From Pterois miles (taxonomy: Eukaryota; Chordata; Actinopteri; Perciformes; Scorpaenidae), in assembly GCA_947000775.1 (NCBI GenBank), contig CAMQGK010000008.1, positions 4,048,001-4,112,000 of the forward strand: a stretch of 64,000 bases of DNA, given 5' to 3'. Position 1 is the first letter of the stretch. Every line of letters begins with the position of its first letter. Positions 46,236 through 57,476 of this stretch are shown here, piece after piece. The notes under the pieces were generated by a model, which was given only the letters and a program-made list of their open reading frames with translations, did not search any database and was not told where the DNA came from. The translations under genes were made by a program, and so were the position numbers.

Positions 46236-47220
46236 AAAATGCAACACAGAGACTTGGGTCTCACTTGAAAGTACTGGCTACACTGATGATTGAATTTCAC
46301 TGAATATTTTGCACAGGTCTCGACAAAGCTTCAGTTCAAGAACAATTTTATCAGCGTGGCTATACTCCCACAGCATATATCCCACAGTCAGTCAATCCAA
46401 TGTGAAGATACACTTAATTAATGCTCACCTTCCACTGTCACTGGGGCTGTCGCCTATTTCTTCCTATAGTGGCATTGACACCTGGAGTCCATTGTGACTC
46501 ATGTATCACACACTTAAATGGCCTCGCAAGGCTTATGGACAACAATCCGCTTTGTTTTGGGCTATTGTGCGAAACATTAAAAAGCAATTTGCAGGCAGAC
46601 CTATTGAACAGACCTGCAAACACTCCCCCAACATCACTCCCCTGGTGGATTGTTATTGTCACTGAGCGTTTAGGGGGAGGGAGACCTCTGACGGTAGGCA
46701 TTTGGGAAGTTTCAGACTTTATTGAGCTGGGCTCCACAAAAGGCAAAAAGGAAGTGAGTTAAAAGGGAGGTTTGCTGTGATAATGTAGCACAAAGGCCCA
46801 TTAGACTACAATTACCTGCCTGATAATTATAAGTTAAGTGTTGTTCCTGCTCTGCAGTACCAAGGTCCTATTAGATGTTTGGCTTTATTTGATCAAACCT
46901 GCCAAATTTCAGTATGAACAGGGTCAGGGAGTTAGATCTGTACCTGAAAGCCAAGCATCAGTCGTCCTGACTGTGGTCATAGCTGCAGTCGAAGAAAAGT
47001 CACAGCATCCAACAGCAAGATTCGGCACCAAACAGCATCATATTCACATGCAGCCAGGCAATAAAACCAGGTCAATTAACAAGAGAAATACGGCATTTCA
47101 TGCTCACATTCACGCAGAGCAATTTACACTTGGATTCCCTGATTTGAGTCTTAGTAATTAACACATTCGCGGTTACAGAGCTGAGATGTAATATGGCACC
47201 GCTACAAATCACCAAGGTAA
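46236..47220. other. Unique-looking noncoding stretch
   Basis: No shared repeat. 46765-46830 has several TAAT/ATTA cores in gcccattagactacaattac and cctgataattataagttaag, the kind of sequence seen in developmental enhancers. This is an inference from motifs only. Confidence 0.35.
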
Positions 47221-47290
47221 AAGACAAGATAAGATAAGATAAGATATTCCTTTATTGGTCCCACAGTGGGGAAATTCACAATGTACCTAC
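47221..47290 (-). mobile_element. LINE 3' tail scrap with (TAAGA)n
   Basis: A gataagataagataagat run followed by attcctttattggtcccaca and gtggggaaattcaca. On the minus strand this is the end of a fish LINE with a tatct tail. Only about 70 bp remain. Confidence 0.65.
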
Positions 47291-47554
47291 AACAGCACCA
47301 ACACAACACTGGGTTAACTTTACCCAAAAGCATTGGGTTATTTCATGTTACCGTTGAATTACTGTATCAGAACCATCCAGGTGCTTTTCTACCCATGGGT
47401 AGAGGGTAGTTTTTCCCCCAGTGATTTTTTGAGGTTGTAAGATACAAGTTTGAATGTTAGAGTGATCGAATGCTGCTTGAAACCTTTGTTATTGTTATTA
47501 AACCACTATCAAACCAGGAAACCCCCATTAAGGTTATTTATTTATTATTTACTA

Positions 47555-48075
47555 ACCAACCTAATTTCAAGGACGTTGCGCATGTCAGGGGAAGGCATTT
47601 CAGCCTTGTCATTTTTACGACACGCAACAACACTATGGTAACAGCCACAGGTAGGTTTAGGCAACAAAACCTCTTAATTAGATTTAGGGAATAAAAAAAA
47701 AAATCATGGTTGGGCTTAAAATAAATAGATATACTAAGTAAAATACATACAAAACCAATTTAACAGAAGTACAGAAAAAAACATCAATAACATAACTTCA
47801 AAATAACTCAACAACACTTTGAGACACTAACAGTCGAAAAACAGTCTCAAACACCGCCTGATTGAAAGTCCTGTGTTTGTTGGACCAATCCAGCTCCCCT
47901 CCTGCCCACCAGCCCATAACATTAGGTTTGATATGCCACGCTATTTACGCAAATGTGTTCACACTGCAGTCAACACAGATTACATGGCGTACGAGTGACA
48001 CGCCAAAAGCAAGATGAGCGTTCTTCGTACGAGCAAAATGACGTATTTACAGTTACAAATAACAGTGTCAATCAT
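47555..48075 (+). repeat. Dispersed repeat A, copy 7
   Basis: The longest uninterrupted copy: gtcatttttacgacacgcaa, aggtaggtttaggcaacaaa, acctcttaattagatttagg, caacactttgagacact, gaaagtcctgtgtttgttgg, acagattacatggcgtacga and gtgacacgccaaaagcaaga. It shows the order for the family and extends past the copies at 13935 and 42738. Confidence 0.8.
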
Positions 48076-48939
48076 CAACCATTCAGTATGACTGGGCTTA
48101 AAAGACAAATAACACAAAATATGTCATAAAACCTGAATTAAACACAAATGCAACTATAAAATCATGAATACTATTTCTGATACAATCATATGAGAGACTT
48201 ATCTTTAAATTAATCTAAACTACACCTTAAAACAAACCAAGAACTGTCTCAATACTGACTACTTTCCAATTTCAGAAACAGGGCTACGTATTACTGGATA
48301 GCTGATGTCACGTTCAGAGGGATAATACAGTACTTTGCAGCATACAAAACTACTGTGAGAAGACACTGCAGCAGCATAACATAAATCCCTCCAGACTCTC
48401 AGACTCGTTACTCCCTTCCTGTCTTGTTCCCCAGGACACAATCTAACAGCATCTCAATCCAAAGGGAATTTAGTACATCTTGTGTGGGTTGACACAGAAT
48501 CCCCAATCCAGCACCAGCTCCTACTTCTGCCTGCATCAGCTGCAATCAACACACACAAATTGCAGATTAGAGGAATGCTGGATGGCTGCGTATTTGCATT
48601 TGTGTTTGAAGGAACGTGGGTAAAGTAGTGCTGAATGGGGGTTGTTTAGATTTAAGCTCTCTCTTCATTAGTCGAGCCTTGGTGCAGATGAACGCTCACC
48701 CCAGGCAAGCGCAACAATCATTCAATGACACTGTTCATTCTTCTGTCCAGGCACTGACGAATGATCCAGAGTGTCTCCGACATGGATTAGCTGCGATATA
48801 TTAAACAATAGCAGCAAGACTAGAAAACACACACTGTAAAATGTTTTGGAGCAGTTGCTAAATCCTTTCCCCAAATAGCGGTTGTCAAATATAGCTTTGC
48901 AACTGTAATAGTAGGCTTTGTCAAGCTCTGAATTTCTCC
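48076..48939. other. Noncoding stretch
   Basis: Nothing recognised. Confidence 0.3.
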
Positions 48940-49690
48940 AGATGGTGATACAGTGTCAATATCGTGTTGTATTAAGTGTGTATTGGCAAGAACCTGGCTG
49001 TGTCATGATACAGGGCTATACTATTCAGTATATTGCAATATATTGCAATACTGTAAGCAAGGCGAAAACTGTCATAGTATAAAGACACACCACCATTTGT
49101 ATAAAATCTGAGTAAAATAATGGCTACTATGGGGACTAACATCATTATACATGAATGCAATGGGACTCATTGGATCCACAAGAGTCTCAGCTTTCCAGTC
49201 ATATTTAAGGACCCCATACAGAAATATTTTAATACACAATTTGAGAATAGCATTTGAAATGTAAGCAAAAAATGTCTGAATGGATGGTTTTTGCCTCAAA
49301 CTGCACGGCATTAGCATAAAGTGGGCCTGTCTGTAAAGGAGGAGATTCGTGGATACCCATATGAACTTTTCATTCACATATAGTGAGGTTGAGGTCAAGG
49401 GACCTCTTTAAAAATGGCCATGCCAGTTTGTCCTCACCAAAATGTAGCTTAAATGTGGTGTGTTATTTAGCCTCTTTCACTGCAAGATAATATGAATATG
49501 ATGGTTGGTACCACTGGATTTCTTAGGTTTTCTAGTTTCATGTACTTTCGCTCAAGCTTAAAAATGTACCCGCTGCTGCCTCCAAAAGACAGGTCCATCA
49601 GCAAGAGGTTAATTAAAATTGATACAGCATTTTGGAGAATCAATATAGCATCACAAAATATAATATCATGATACTCATGTACATCATTAT
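48940..49690 (+). repeat. MITE sharing the 'gaggtcaagggacc' core
   Basis: The left part (48940-49065) has atatcgtg and tcagtatattgcaatatatt motifs as at 20457. The core at 49320-49600 reads ctgtctgtaaaggaggagat, tcattcacatatag, gaggttgaggtcaagggacc, aaaatggccatgccagtttg, and ttcttaggttttctagtttc. The end (49607-49690) has aggttaattaaaattgatac and tcatgatact motifs. The stretch 49080-49310 between them is less typical and may be part of a longer version. Confidence 0.6.
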
Positions 49691-52600
49691 TGGTGGTATA
49701 ATTTAAAATATAAGAGCAAAAGTTTACAGAATGACTAGTTGTGTTAATTTGCTCGTAAGTAAATTGCAAACATTAGCATAACTGGTTTGCTAGTAATCAA
49801 ACCTGTTACTTCCCACACCAATGAGATGATCACAATGCCTTAGTCTCAGTCTTTTAGCAATATGTTATGTATGTAACCATCAAGGGCATCTAGCCAACAT
49901 GTTTACATTGTTGGTGTTATAATACAACTCAGATTAAGACGTGAAATGTTCAGCCATAAACAGCATTTTCAGCCAAGCCATGCTAACATTAGCTTAAATC
50001 CCTAGTTTGCTACAGCTGAAGCTTCTAGCATCAGCCAGTAAGAGGTCACCAGTTAGTGTGAGAAATCTGCTTTTATTCATCTATGTCCAACATCAAGAAA
50101 CCATTGTTACAAAAAGAAATTTCAAGTGGTGAATTTTCTTTGTCATTATTTCGGTAAACTTAACCCTTAAGATCCTGCTGCAATTTGGCATGACTGCCAT
50201 GCTTAGCGAGAGGCCTTTCCCAAATTCACTCTGATGATGATGCTGTAGTCACATATGACGGTGAAATCCACCAGATATAAAGGCCCTGCTGTTATAATCA
50301 TCATGTCAGAAGCACATTTTCTTCCTCTAATAAAATATAACCATGTGAGATCCGTGACCAATGATTTGATGTCTTCATATTATGATTAATTTCTCATCTG
50401 GTCACAGCACTGATTCTATTATTGATGTAGTCACTGTCAATTTTCCATGGATATAACAGTAATAGTGGTTCTTGGCAAATAATTACATTATTAACCATTG
50501 AAGGAACAATGAAAGATTAGTGTTTGCCAAGGCTGCCCGGCAGTATGTGTGGTACATTTAGCCTGTCTGTGTGATTTTGCTTGTCCGACTCCTGTGTTTT
50601 TATTTAATTGTGCCCACTGGGCTGCATTATAGATTATTTACTGCAATCTTATCTTATACTTCATTTAATTTACTGAGAGAATCAGCCAGGGGATGATGTA
50701 GTTTTAGGGACTAAAATGATGAAATAACTGTTGTTATTTTTTTTAAAAAATGCTTTATCAAAGTTGCTATAAAAAAAGAAGCAGTGCAATTTTGGTAACT
50801 GTTTTATGTAGGAGGACAGGAGGTATTGCCACAAGCAAGTCTAAAGACCCTGCAGCTCAGAGTACACCAATTACCACACATTTCCTCTAGCTTGGCACTT
50901 TATGCCTTGGACAGAGTCATCACAGAGCCGGGGCGGAAGAAATTAAGACAAACTCTGAGCCTTGCTTTTCCCAGCACAGATGATAATTTTCCAGGCAATT
51001 AAGGCGAGCTGTGCTTTAGAAGGTGGGGTCAGTGCATGCTCATGGGAAACCAGTGTGATAAAACCAGCACGGTGCTGTTGTGGGCAATGTAAAATGCTGC
51101 TTGTCAGCTGTCCTACAAGCTTGGGTAATTGACCCAGCTTTGAGACAGATCACTGATATCAAAGAGTCATTAAGTTCTTTAAAATTAGATTAACTAATGA
51201 AATGTTGACAAAATGCTGCATTGTTTAAAGTGTCTGTAAACACTTCGAACATTATCTATCTCAAAGCCACTGATGCTGTTATACACATTATGTTGTCTGA
51301 CCAAACCAAATGCTCAGTTTCACATAATCATGCTTAGCTATATATGATTAGAACGTGCTATGGCTGTGCAGCAGCATCCTCGCACTTACACTTTGTGTCT
51401 CTGTTTAACTTTTAAAATAATACATTAATTCTCTTACAAGTGAAAATTCATTAGCAATAAAACACACCAGTGCTCAATTCAATATAAACAGTAGTTTTGC
51501 TGCAAAACCCTTACATGGTCCAGTATGACTAAGCTAGCTGGCTAATGATGGCTAATGTTAAGCAAACTTTATATTGCTGTGCGACTGACAATACTGAGTT
51601 TTCCTGACTTAATTTCTGCCTTCAAATGGGGTCGGGTTTACCGTGTTCATGAGAAGAGTCCACATGAATGTCATCTTGTGGTATTCACAACCTCGTAGGT
51701 GGAAATTTTCTTAAAGCTCAGAGTTCACGAGTTGTGGTGTGTTTGCTAATGTTGTCAGAAATGGTGGAGGGTAAGGAAGTTCATTTTCTTTACCACACAG
51801 CATGTTATGCATCAGATTAAAGTTAAATAAGGCTTTACAGAGATACTAGAGCACAGGAGGCACCACCACTACAGCTGGAGAGCTGCGCAGTCACAGGCTG
51901 CTTTAGATGGTTAATTGGTAGCACACAAGCTGTACTGCCAAAGTAAAGGATTTTGATTTAGGTGGGTAACGGAGCCTGTCATTAATTAAGTTCACAGTTT
52001 TTTTTTTTTTTTTTAAACTAGACCTCTTTAGTATGTTGTTTCCCATCATTTATGACCATTTCAAAAAACTAACCACTTAGCTGCAACCTGGCTTAAACAC
52101 AGCCTAGAGGGGTAATTTTCAGGCCTTAAAAATCTAGTAAAAATCCAATTTTCAAAAATGGGAAGGTCAACCTAGCTTAATTTATACATTAGTAAAAATA
52201 ACAGCTGTCTATGAAGTGTATTTGCATCTGTCAGAGATCTCGAGAGAGAGAGAGAGCATAAAATGGTTTTGTGAGTTTAGTGTTTTTTAAAGCAGGTTTA
52301 TCCTGATTTATAATACAAATAACTACTGAATGTCCAACATTGTCCAGCTTTGATAATTAACAAGCACAGTGATCAGTTTCTCACATATAAAGCTATTGCA
52401 GTTTAAGAAACGGTTTATTTTTTATATTATTACACTACCTATCCGTTTTGGTGTCTCCACATGTCTCCGAACTGTTGGAACATGCTCTGGTTAAATTGAA
52501 CATGAATGACTCAAAACATTAAACAGCGCCCACTGTTTCGTTTGTGCATTTTAGCACTTGAAAGATGCTTCCCTTGGAAAGCACATAAACGGAGCATTCA

Positions 52601-53019
52601 TTTCATGCGAGGTTGTGATGCATGAAACAAAGAACCTGTTATTATGTACCAAAGGAAACATAAAACAACATTTGCTGGGGCTGGCTCCTGCAAACACACA
52701 CCATGTGTGCGATGGAATCCTGTATCGCCAAGCTCATGAGCCACAACCGAGCCAACACAGCCGTCTCTCACCCAGAATGCAACAGTCGCAATCTTTTACA
52801 GTCTTGTGTTTGATAACAATTGAGCAGTGCTCCCTCCTGTGTGGGTGAACATATTACTGCCGAGCCGAGGGAGAACTTTAGAAAAAAAAAAAAACAGTGC
52901 TTCATAGCTTTTTCTTTGTACAATTTGGGATTGAGTTTGACATTTGGATGAGTGCAGTGGTTGGGAAGTGGGGTTGTGGTGTTACTGGGAATGGCAGTGC
53001 AGGCCTGTTGGTTGGTTGG
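49691..53019. other. Long noncoding stretch, little recognised
   Basis: No shared repeat. There is a T18 run at about 51999-52015 and a (GA)n run at 52241-52257. Sequence at 51530-51780 with gctagctggctaatg may be an old repeat, but I cannot place it. Confidence 0.35.
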
Positions 53020-53765
53020 TCCATTGGTCCTGACTCAGATATCTCAATTACTGGATGCATTGTCAGTTGGTATGGAGCAGATGGTACGGACATTCATGAT
53101 CCCCAAAGGATGAAACCTTAAATAAAACATCTTGACAACTATTGGATGAATTGTAGTGAAATCTGTCACAGAGATTCATGTTCCCAAAGGCTGAATTGTA
53201 AAAACTTTGGCGATACCATCACCTCTAGCAACATCAAGTAAAGGTCAAAATTTTTATTTGTCCAGTATTTAGTTTTCAAATCAAATACTTGAAAATGTAT
53301 GAGATTCCAGAAAGCCTTAAATGTACTTTGTAATAAGAGATATTTAACCATATATAAAAGTGGACATAGGCATGTTTGTAACACGTTTGTAGACTGTTTT
53401 AAAGCCTCGAGTTTGGCATTTTGGCCATTGCTATCTTGATTTTTTTGTATTCACAAGTAACACGAGACGGTGGCGCTAAGCACAACTGCACACTGAATAA
53501 GACATTTGTAGGATCATTTTCTCATTGACTTCTACACAATCTTCTTTTTGCAACCAGGAGTCGCCCCCTGCTGGCTAATAGAACGAATGAAAGTTTAAGG
53601 CACTTCTTCATTGGGCTTCCTTTCCAGACCCGGAGGTTTCCCACTGTGTTTAGCAAATGTTAGCATGCTAATATGCTACATGTAGAAGGTGAACATAGTA
53701 AACATTCCATCTAAACATCAGTGTATTAGCATTGTAAGCATGCTAACATTAGCGTTGAGCTCAAG
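53020..53765 (-). repeat. Dispersed repeat G, copy 3, interrupted
   Basis: In reverse orientation the first part (53020-53345) has ggacattcatgatccccaaa, acaactattggatgaattgt and accatcacctctagcaacat. The second part (53640-53765) has tagcaaatgttagcatgcta, atcagtgtattagcattg and gcatgctaacattagcg. Repeat E (53350-53633) lies between them. Confidence 0.75.
53350..53633 (+). repeat. Dispersed repeat E, short copy
   Basis: aaaagtggacataggcatgt, tgttttaaagcctcgagttt, ggcattttggccat, then a jump to gtaggatcattttctcattg, acttctacacaatc, tttttgcaaccaggagtcgc and cccctgctggctaatagaac. Aligned to 58745-59310 it lacks about 270 bp of the interior. Confidence 0.8.
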
Positions 53766-53989
53766 CCAACACCACCAAGAGTGGGTAAACTGCTGGCAGT
53801 GGTGGGTAATATTGCCAGGCCATCCGTCACTTGGCAGACAGGGAAAACACATGAGATGGGAACAGAGAACCGGTTCCAATTAATAATGGGTTCTCAGATG
53901 TCCGATTCACCGGCATCTCATACCTCCATGACTCTGAGTTCCTCCATGTTGATGGTTTCCCACAGTTATGCCGGCACAGTGACTGAATG

Positions 53990-54340
53990 TTGTATCATGT
54001 TTCAGTTTGTTTAGGACCAGAGCAATGGCGGAGAGAAAAAAAAAAAAAGCTAAACAGTGCGGTGCTACTAAACCTGGGCGGCGCACCCTATTTTTTCCCA
54101 GGAAGTGCTACTGAGTTATTATTATGAGGCGTTCACACTCTGCTCAGGAAAAATGACTATTGGGCAAATCAATTACATTATCATGAGATGTTCAAATGTA
54201 ATCTCGTAAAATTAGGTTACTGCAGGGGAACTTGAATAAATCCAGTTGTTTGAGGAGATGCTTTCACAGTAATATAAAACAGATACAATATTATAGAGAC
54301 AACTGTGACCTGTTTAACTTCCTAACACTGCCTCTAGGCA
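53990..54340. repeat. Fragment related to the 34145-35168 MITE
   Basis: Blocks taccattgagttattatta-like (actgagttattattatgagg), cgttcacactctgctcagga, aattacattatcatgagatg, aatccagttgtttgag and tttaacttcctaacactgcc match 34690-35090 in order. An A12 run interrupts it near 54035. Confidence 0.5.
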
Positions 54341-54554
54341 GTAAGATTTTTTTAATCAAATCTTGGCAAACAACCACTATAGAAGACAATAACAAGATAC
54401 AGTACTGTGCACAGTACCCTCCCCGTCTGAAAAATAGGGCTTCTCCAGAAGCCACGGTGTAATTTCAACACTGTAATCTACCATGTATATAATGTATTTT
54501 GTGTAAAATATATCAAAAAAACTTATCTTCAGACTCTGGCTGCTAGCAAGGCTG

Positions 54555-54852
54555 TAGCATACAGAGGTGAGGTTGCAGATTGCAACTAACAAACTTCTCC
54601 CTAAGAGTGTAGGACAACTACTGATGTGAAATACCGAATAGCCCTGTCGAGAGCCGGTGTTTGCTTTGTCCATTCTGGGCTACTGCAGAAACATGGCAGC
54701 CGGCTCCATGAACAGGACCCGCTCTGTGTTTAGATATAACCGGCTCATAGCAAGATAACAAAAACACAATGATTCTTATCATTAATACATACTCATTAAT
54801 ATTACACTCTTCTGCCAACAGATCACTCTAATTGCTACACACTTTTCCTTTA
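54555..54852 (+). mobile_element. MITE M1, copy d
   Basis: gaggtgaggttgcagattgc, gagccggtgtttgctttgtc, cattctgggctactgcagaa, acatggcagccggctcc, aggacccgctctgtgtttag and tctgccaacagatcactcta, ending ttgctacacac. The opening inverted repeat is worn away. Confidence 0.85.
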
Positions 54853-56217
54853 AAATCATGACCTACAAAGTAAAGCTTAAGGTAAAGTTTAATTAAAATC
54901 ACCTAAAATAGAGTTGCACATGACAACAGCAGCAACCTTTTACTTGATCAAAAGGTTTCAGTGAGCCCGTACATGAATCCAACCAGGGCACCTTGGTTTT
55001 ATTTCAGTTATCAAAGGGGCTCTTCAAAAACACAAAACTCAAAACGCAAAACACAAAGCTCATTCATTAAACTCCTGCACATATTTTGAAATTGTGAACA
55101 ATCTTTGAATTTGTCCTCTGAGTGATGACATCTGGAGGACACTGATTACAGGAGATGTTAGAGTGCAAGATAGCATAAGTCAGCTTTGATAGTGTGAAAA
55201 TACAGTTTTCAAAAAATCGTCAGCAGCTTGCTCAGCATACTTAACAGTGCTTTCCAATATTTCAAAACTAAAATCTATATAATGGAAGTATTGAAAACAG
55301 TCCTTTGTGGCCTACATGAATTTTGAGAAAAAACACCTCCTCTATATCCTGAAGGTTATGAAGAGTTCAGAGGCACACAGATTCAAAACAAAAACTGTGA
55401 CACATCCTTTCATTGTTCACAGGAGCATGCTGAGATGCTCCAATTTGGTAGTTTCACTTTTGAATGAGACACGAGGACGGGCTTGTGCATATATTGAGCA
55501 TGCAGCAAAGAGTTTTCGAGACTTGGCTTCGTTAAGTGAAAGAAAGCTGTAAAACGCTTCCTTCTCCGAGGTGGGTTTGCTGTATAATATACTATTGCTT
55601 CCTACAGTACACAGATGAGAAGAGGCGGCTGCGCTGCCATTATCTTACTGGGGTCCATATGGGCTTCCTTTTGCTGCTTGTATTCATAACCCAACACATT
55701 TCACTCATCTTCCATGTTAAATAATTTAGCAGCACTAACCACATTAATGGGAGTGATCCATCTCTGGTAGATGAGAGGTGGAGAGTGGTTATTTATGCAC
55801 AATTACCAACTGGGGAATTAAGCCTTGTCTTTCAAATGAGTTGAGAGGCAATAAATATGTGGATTTGAATTGGGATGGCCCTCGGGTTAGTTTTGCATGT
55901 TCAAAATAAACACAGGAACATATTACATGAACAGATTGTGATATTTAAGTTGGTCCGGGGCCTTTAGGGAAAACTGACATGTTGATCAATCAGCCAACTC
56001 GCATGGAAAGTATCTCTGTGAATGCAGAGTGTATATATAGAAAGTGTATGTTGGCTGTGATTTCATCACTCCCCACAAATATCCAGAGTTTTGCACAGAG
56101 AAGAATAGATAGGCGAAGTCCCTCCCCTTCAGGTGGACCCAATGGGACCTTATTACGGAAAAAATGTGTATGGTACTCAATGGGTAGAGATAAATATCTC
56201 TTTTTGATCTTTTTTGA
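54853..56217. other. Noncoding stretch
   Basis: No shared repeat. 55740-55870 looks unique with several att/aat cores. 56110-56200 (gcgaagtccctccccttcag, gtggacccaatgggacctta) may be part of an old fish repeat adjoining the element at 56218. Confidence 0.35.
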
Positions 56218-57476
56218 ATTGCACCATGAATCATACATATAATGCTGGTCAATTTAAAACATAGTTTTGCAAGTCAAGAAAGTAGCATGTTTGTCATAGT
56301 ATCATTATGTTTTGTGTGAAACCGCCAATGGGATTTTTCCATTGGATTTTGGATTATTATTGCAGAAAATAAGCTCTGTGGCAGAAAATAAGATATGTGG
56401 CAAACAAACGTTTATGATACTCAAATACTCATTCAGCAACATAATCTTCAGAAATGAACACCACTTTTATGATATCCATCCATCCATCGTCAACCGCTTA
56501 TCCCGTTAGGGGTCACGGGGGGGCTGGAGCCAATCCCAGCTGGCATTGGGCGAAGGCGCGGTTCACCCTGGACAGATCGCCAGTCCATCGCAGGGGCACA
56601 TAGAGACAGACAACATAGAGACAGACAACCATTCACGCTCACATCCACACCTACGGGCAATTTAGAGTCATCAATTAACCTAAACTGCATGTCTTTGGAC
56701 GGTGGGAGGAAGCCGGAGTACCCGGAGAAAACGCTACGCTTACACGGGGAGAACATGCAAACTCCACACAGAAGAGTCCCCTTTTATGATATTTGAAGTG
56801 TAAATGCAATCGGCAGAAGTGAAAAGCTAACCTACACCACGGTCGTGTGAGCGCTAGTTTGTCATGACGAGGTTGTAAAAGGTGGACGAGTCGGCGTTAT
56901 GACGTTTAGTAATCTCATTTAGCTACTGGTTAGGTACCATTTTGTATAGACATGTTCAGGCATCATGAGCAGGATATTTACTGATGCATTTTATATCATA
57001 GCACAAATTTAAATCTCTTCAGCTTGTGTTAAACACAGACCTTATTTCAGGCTATCTAACTAAAAACCCAATCATTAACAAAGGAACCCTTAGTGCTCAA
57101 ATGCTAACTCATTTCCAGACTACTTCCTGTAGCACTCTATATACATCGACAACACTAGCTAGCTAGCTAACTTTGCTATGACAACACTATACACAATATA
57201 ACATTATCTTAATTGATGTGTTTTATCCAGTGACTCCTGGTCTTTTTATGAAACCGGGAAGCAAAAGAAGGAGCTCATGTGAGTATATCCGAGTATGAAA
57301 CACAAAGGCATTGTAGCTTCAGCGAGAGACGCCACTTATCCAACTTTTGAGTGCAAAGTCTTTATAAATGCGTGTTTTCACAGTCTTACACTTCAGTTTT
57401 AAAACAAACTGCAACTTTGACTTGCAAAATAATGTTTTAAATTGACCAGCATTATATGTGTGATTCATGGCGCAAT
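56218..57476. mobile_element. DNA transposon-like element with 60-bp terminal inverted repeats
   Basis: The left arm 56218-56277 and right arm 57417-57476 are reverse complements at 56 of 60 positions (outer end attgcrccatgaatca; shared middle tataatgctggtcaatttaa; inner end ttttgcaagtcaa). A weaker match continues inward for about 15 bp (aaagtagcatgtttgt versus aaagttgcagtttgt). The 1,139 bp between the arms encode nothing recognisable, and 305 bp of them are the later RTE insertion (56476-56780). Without that and its duplicated 12 bp the element is about 940 bp. I see no clear target duplication outside the arms. Superfamily unknown. The frames starting MTSIIC on each strand (at 56252 and 57442) arise because each arm is read from inside out. 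Confidence 0.85.
56476..56780 (-). mobile_element. RTE-type retrotransposon 3' tail (copy 3) with 12-bp target duplication
   Basis: Minus strand from 56780: ggggactcttctgtgtggag, tttgcatgttctccccgtgt, ggtactccggcttcctccca, ccgtccaaagacatgcagtt, gtgtggatgtgagcgtgaat, gtctgtctctatg, gggataagcggttgacgatg, ending (GGAT)n at 56476. A perfect 12-bp direct repeat, cttttatgatat, flanks it at 56464-56475 and 56781-56792. This is the signature of target-primed retrotransposition of a 5'-truncated copy. The sequence acatagagacagacaac is tandemly repeated inside it (about 56597-56630). Confidence 0.93.
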
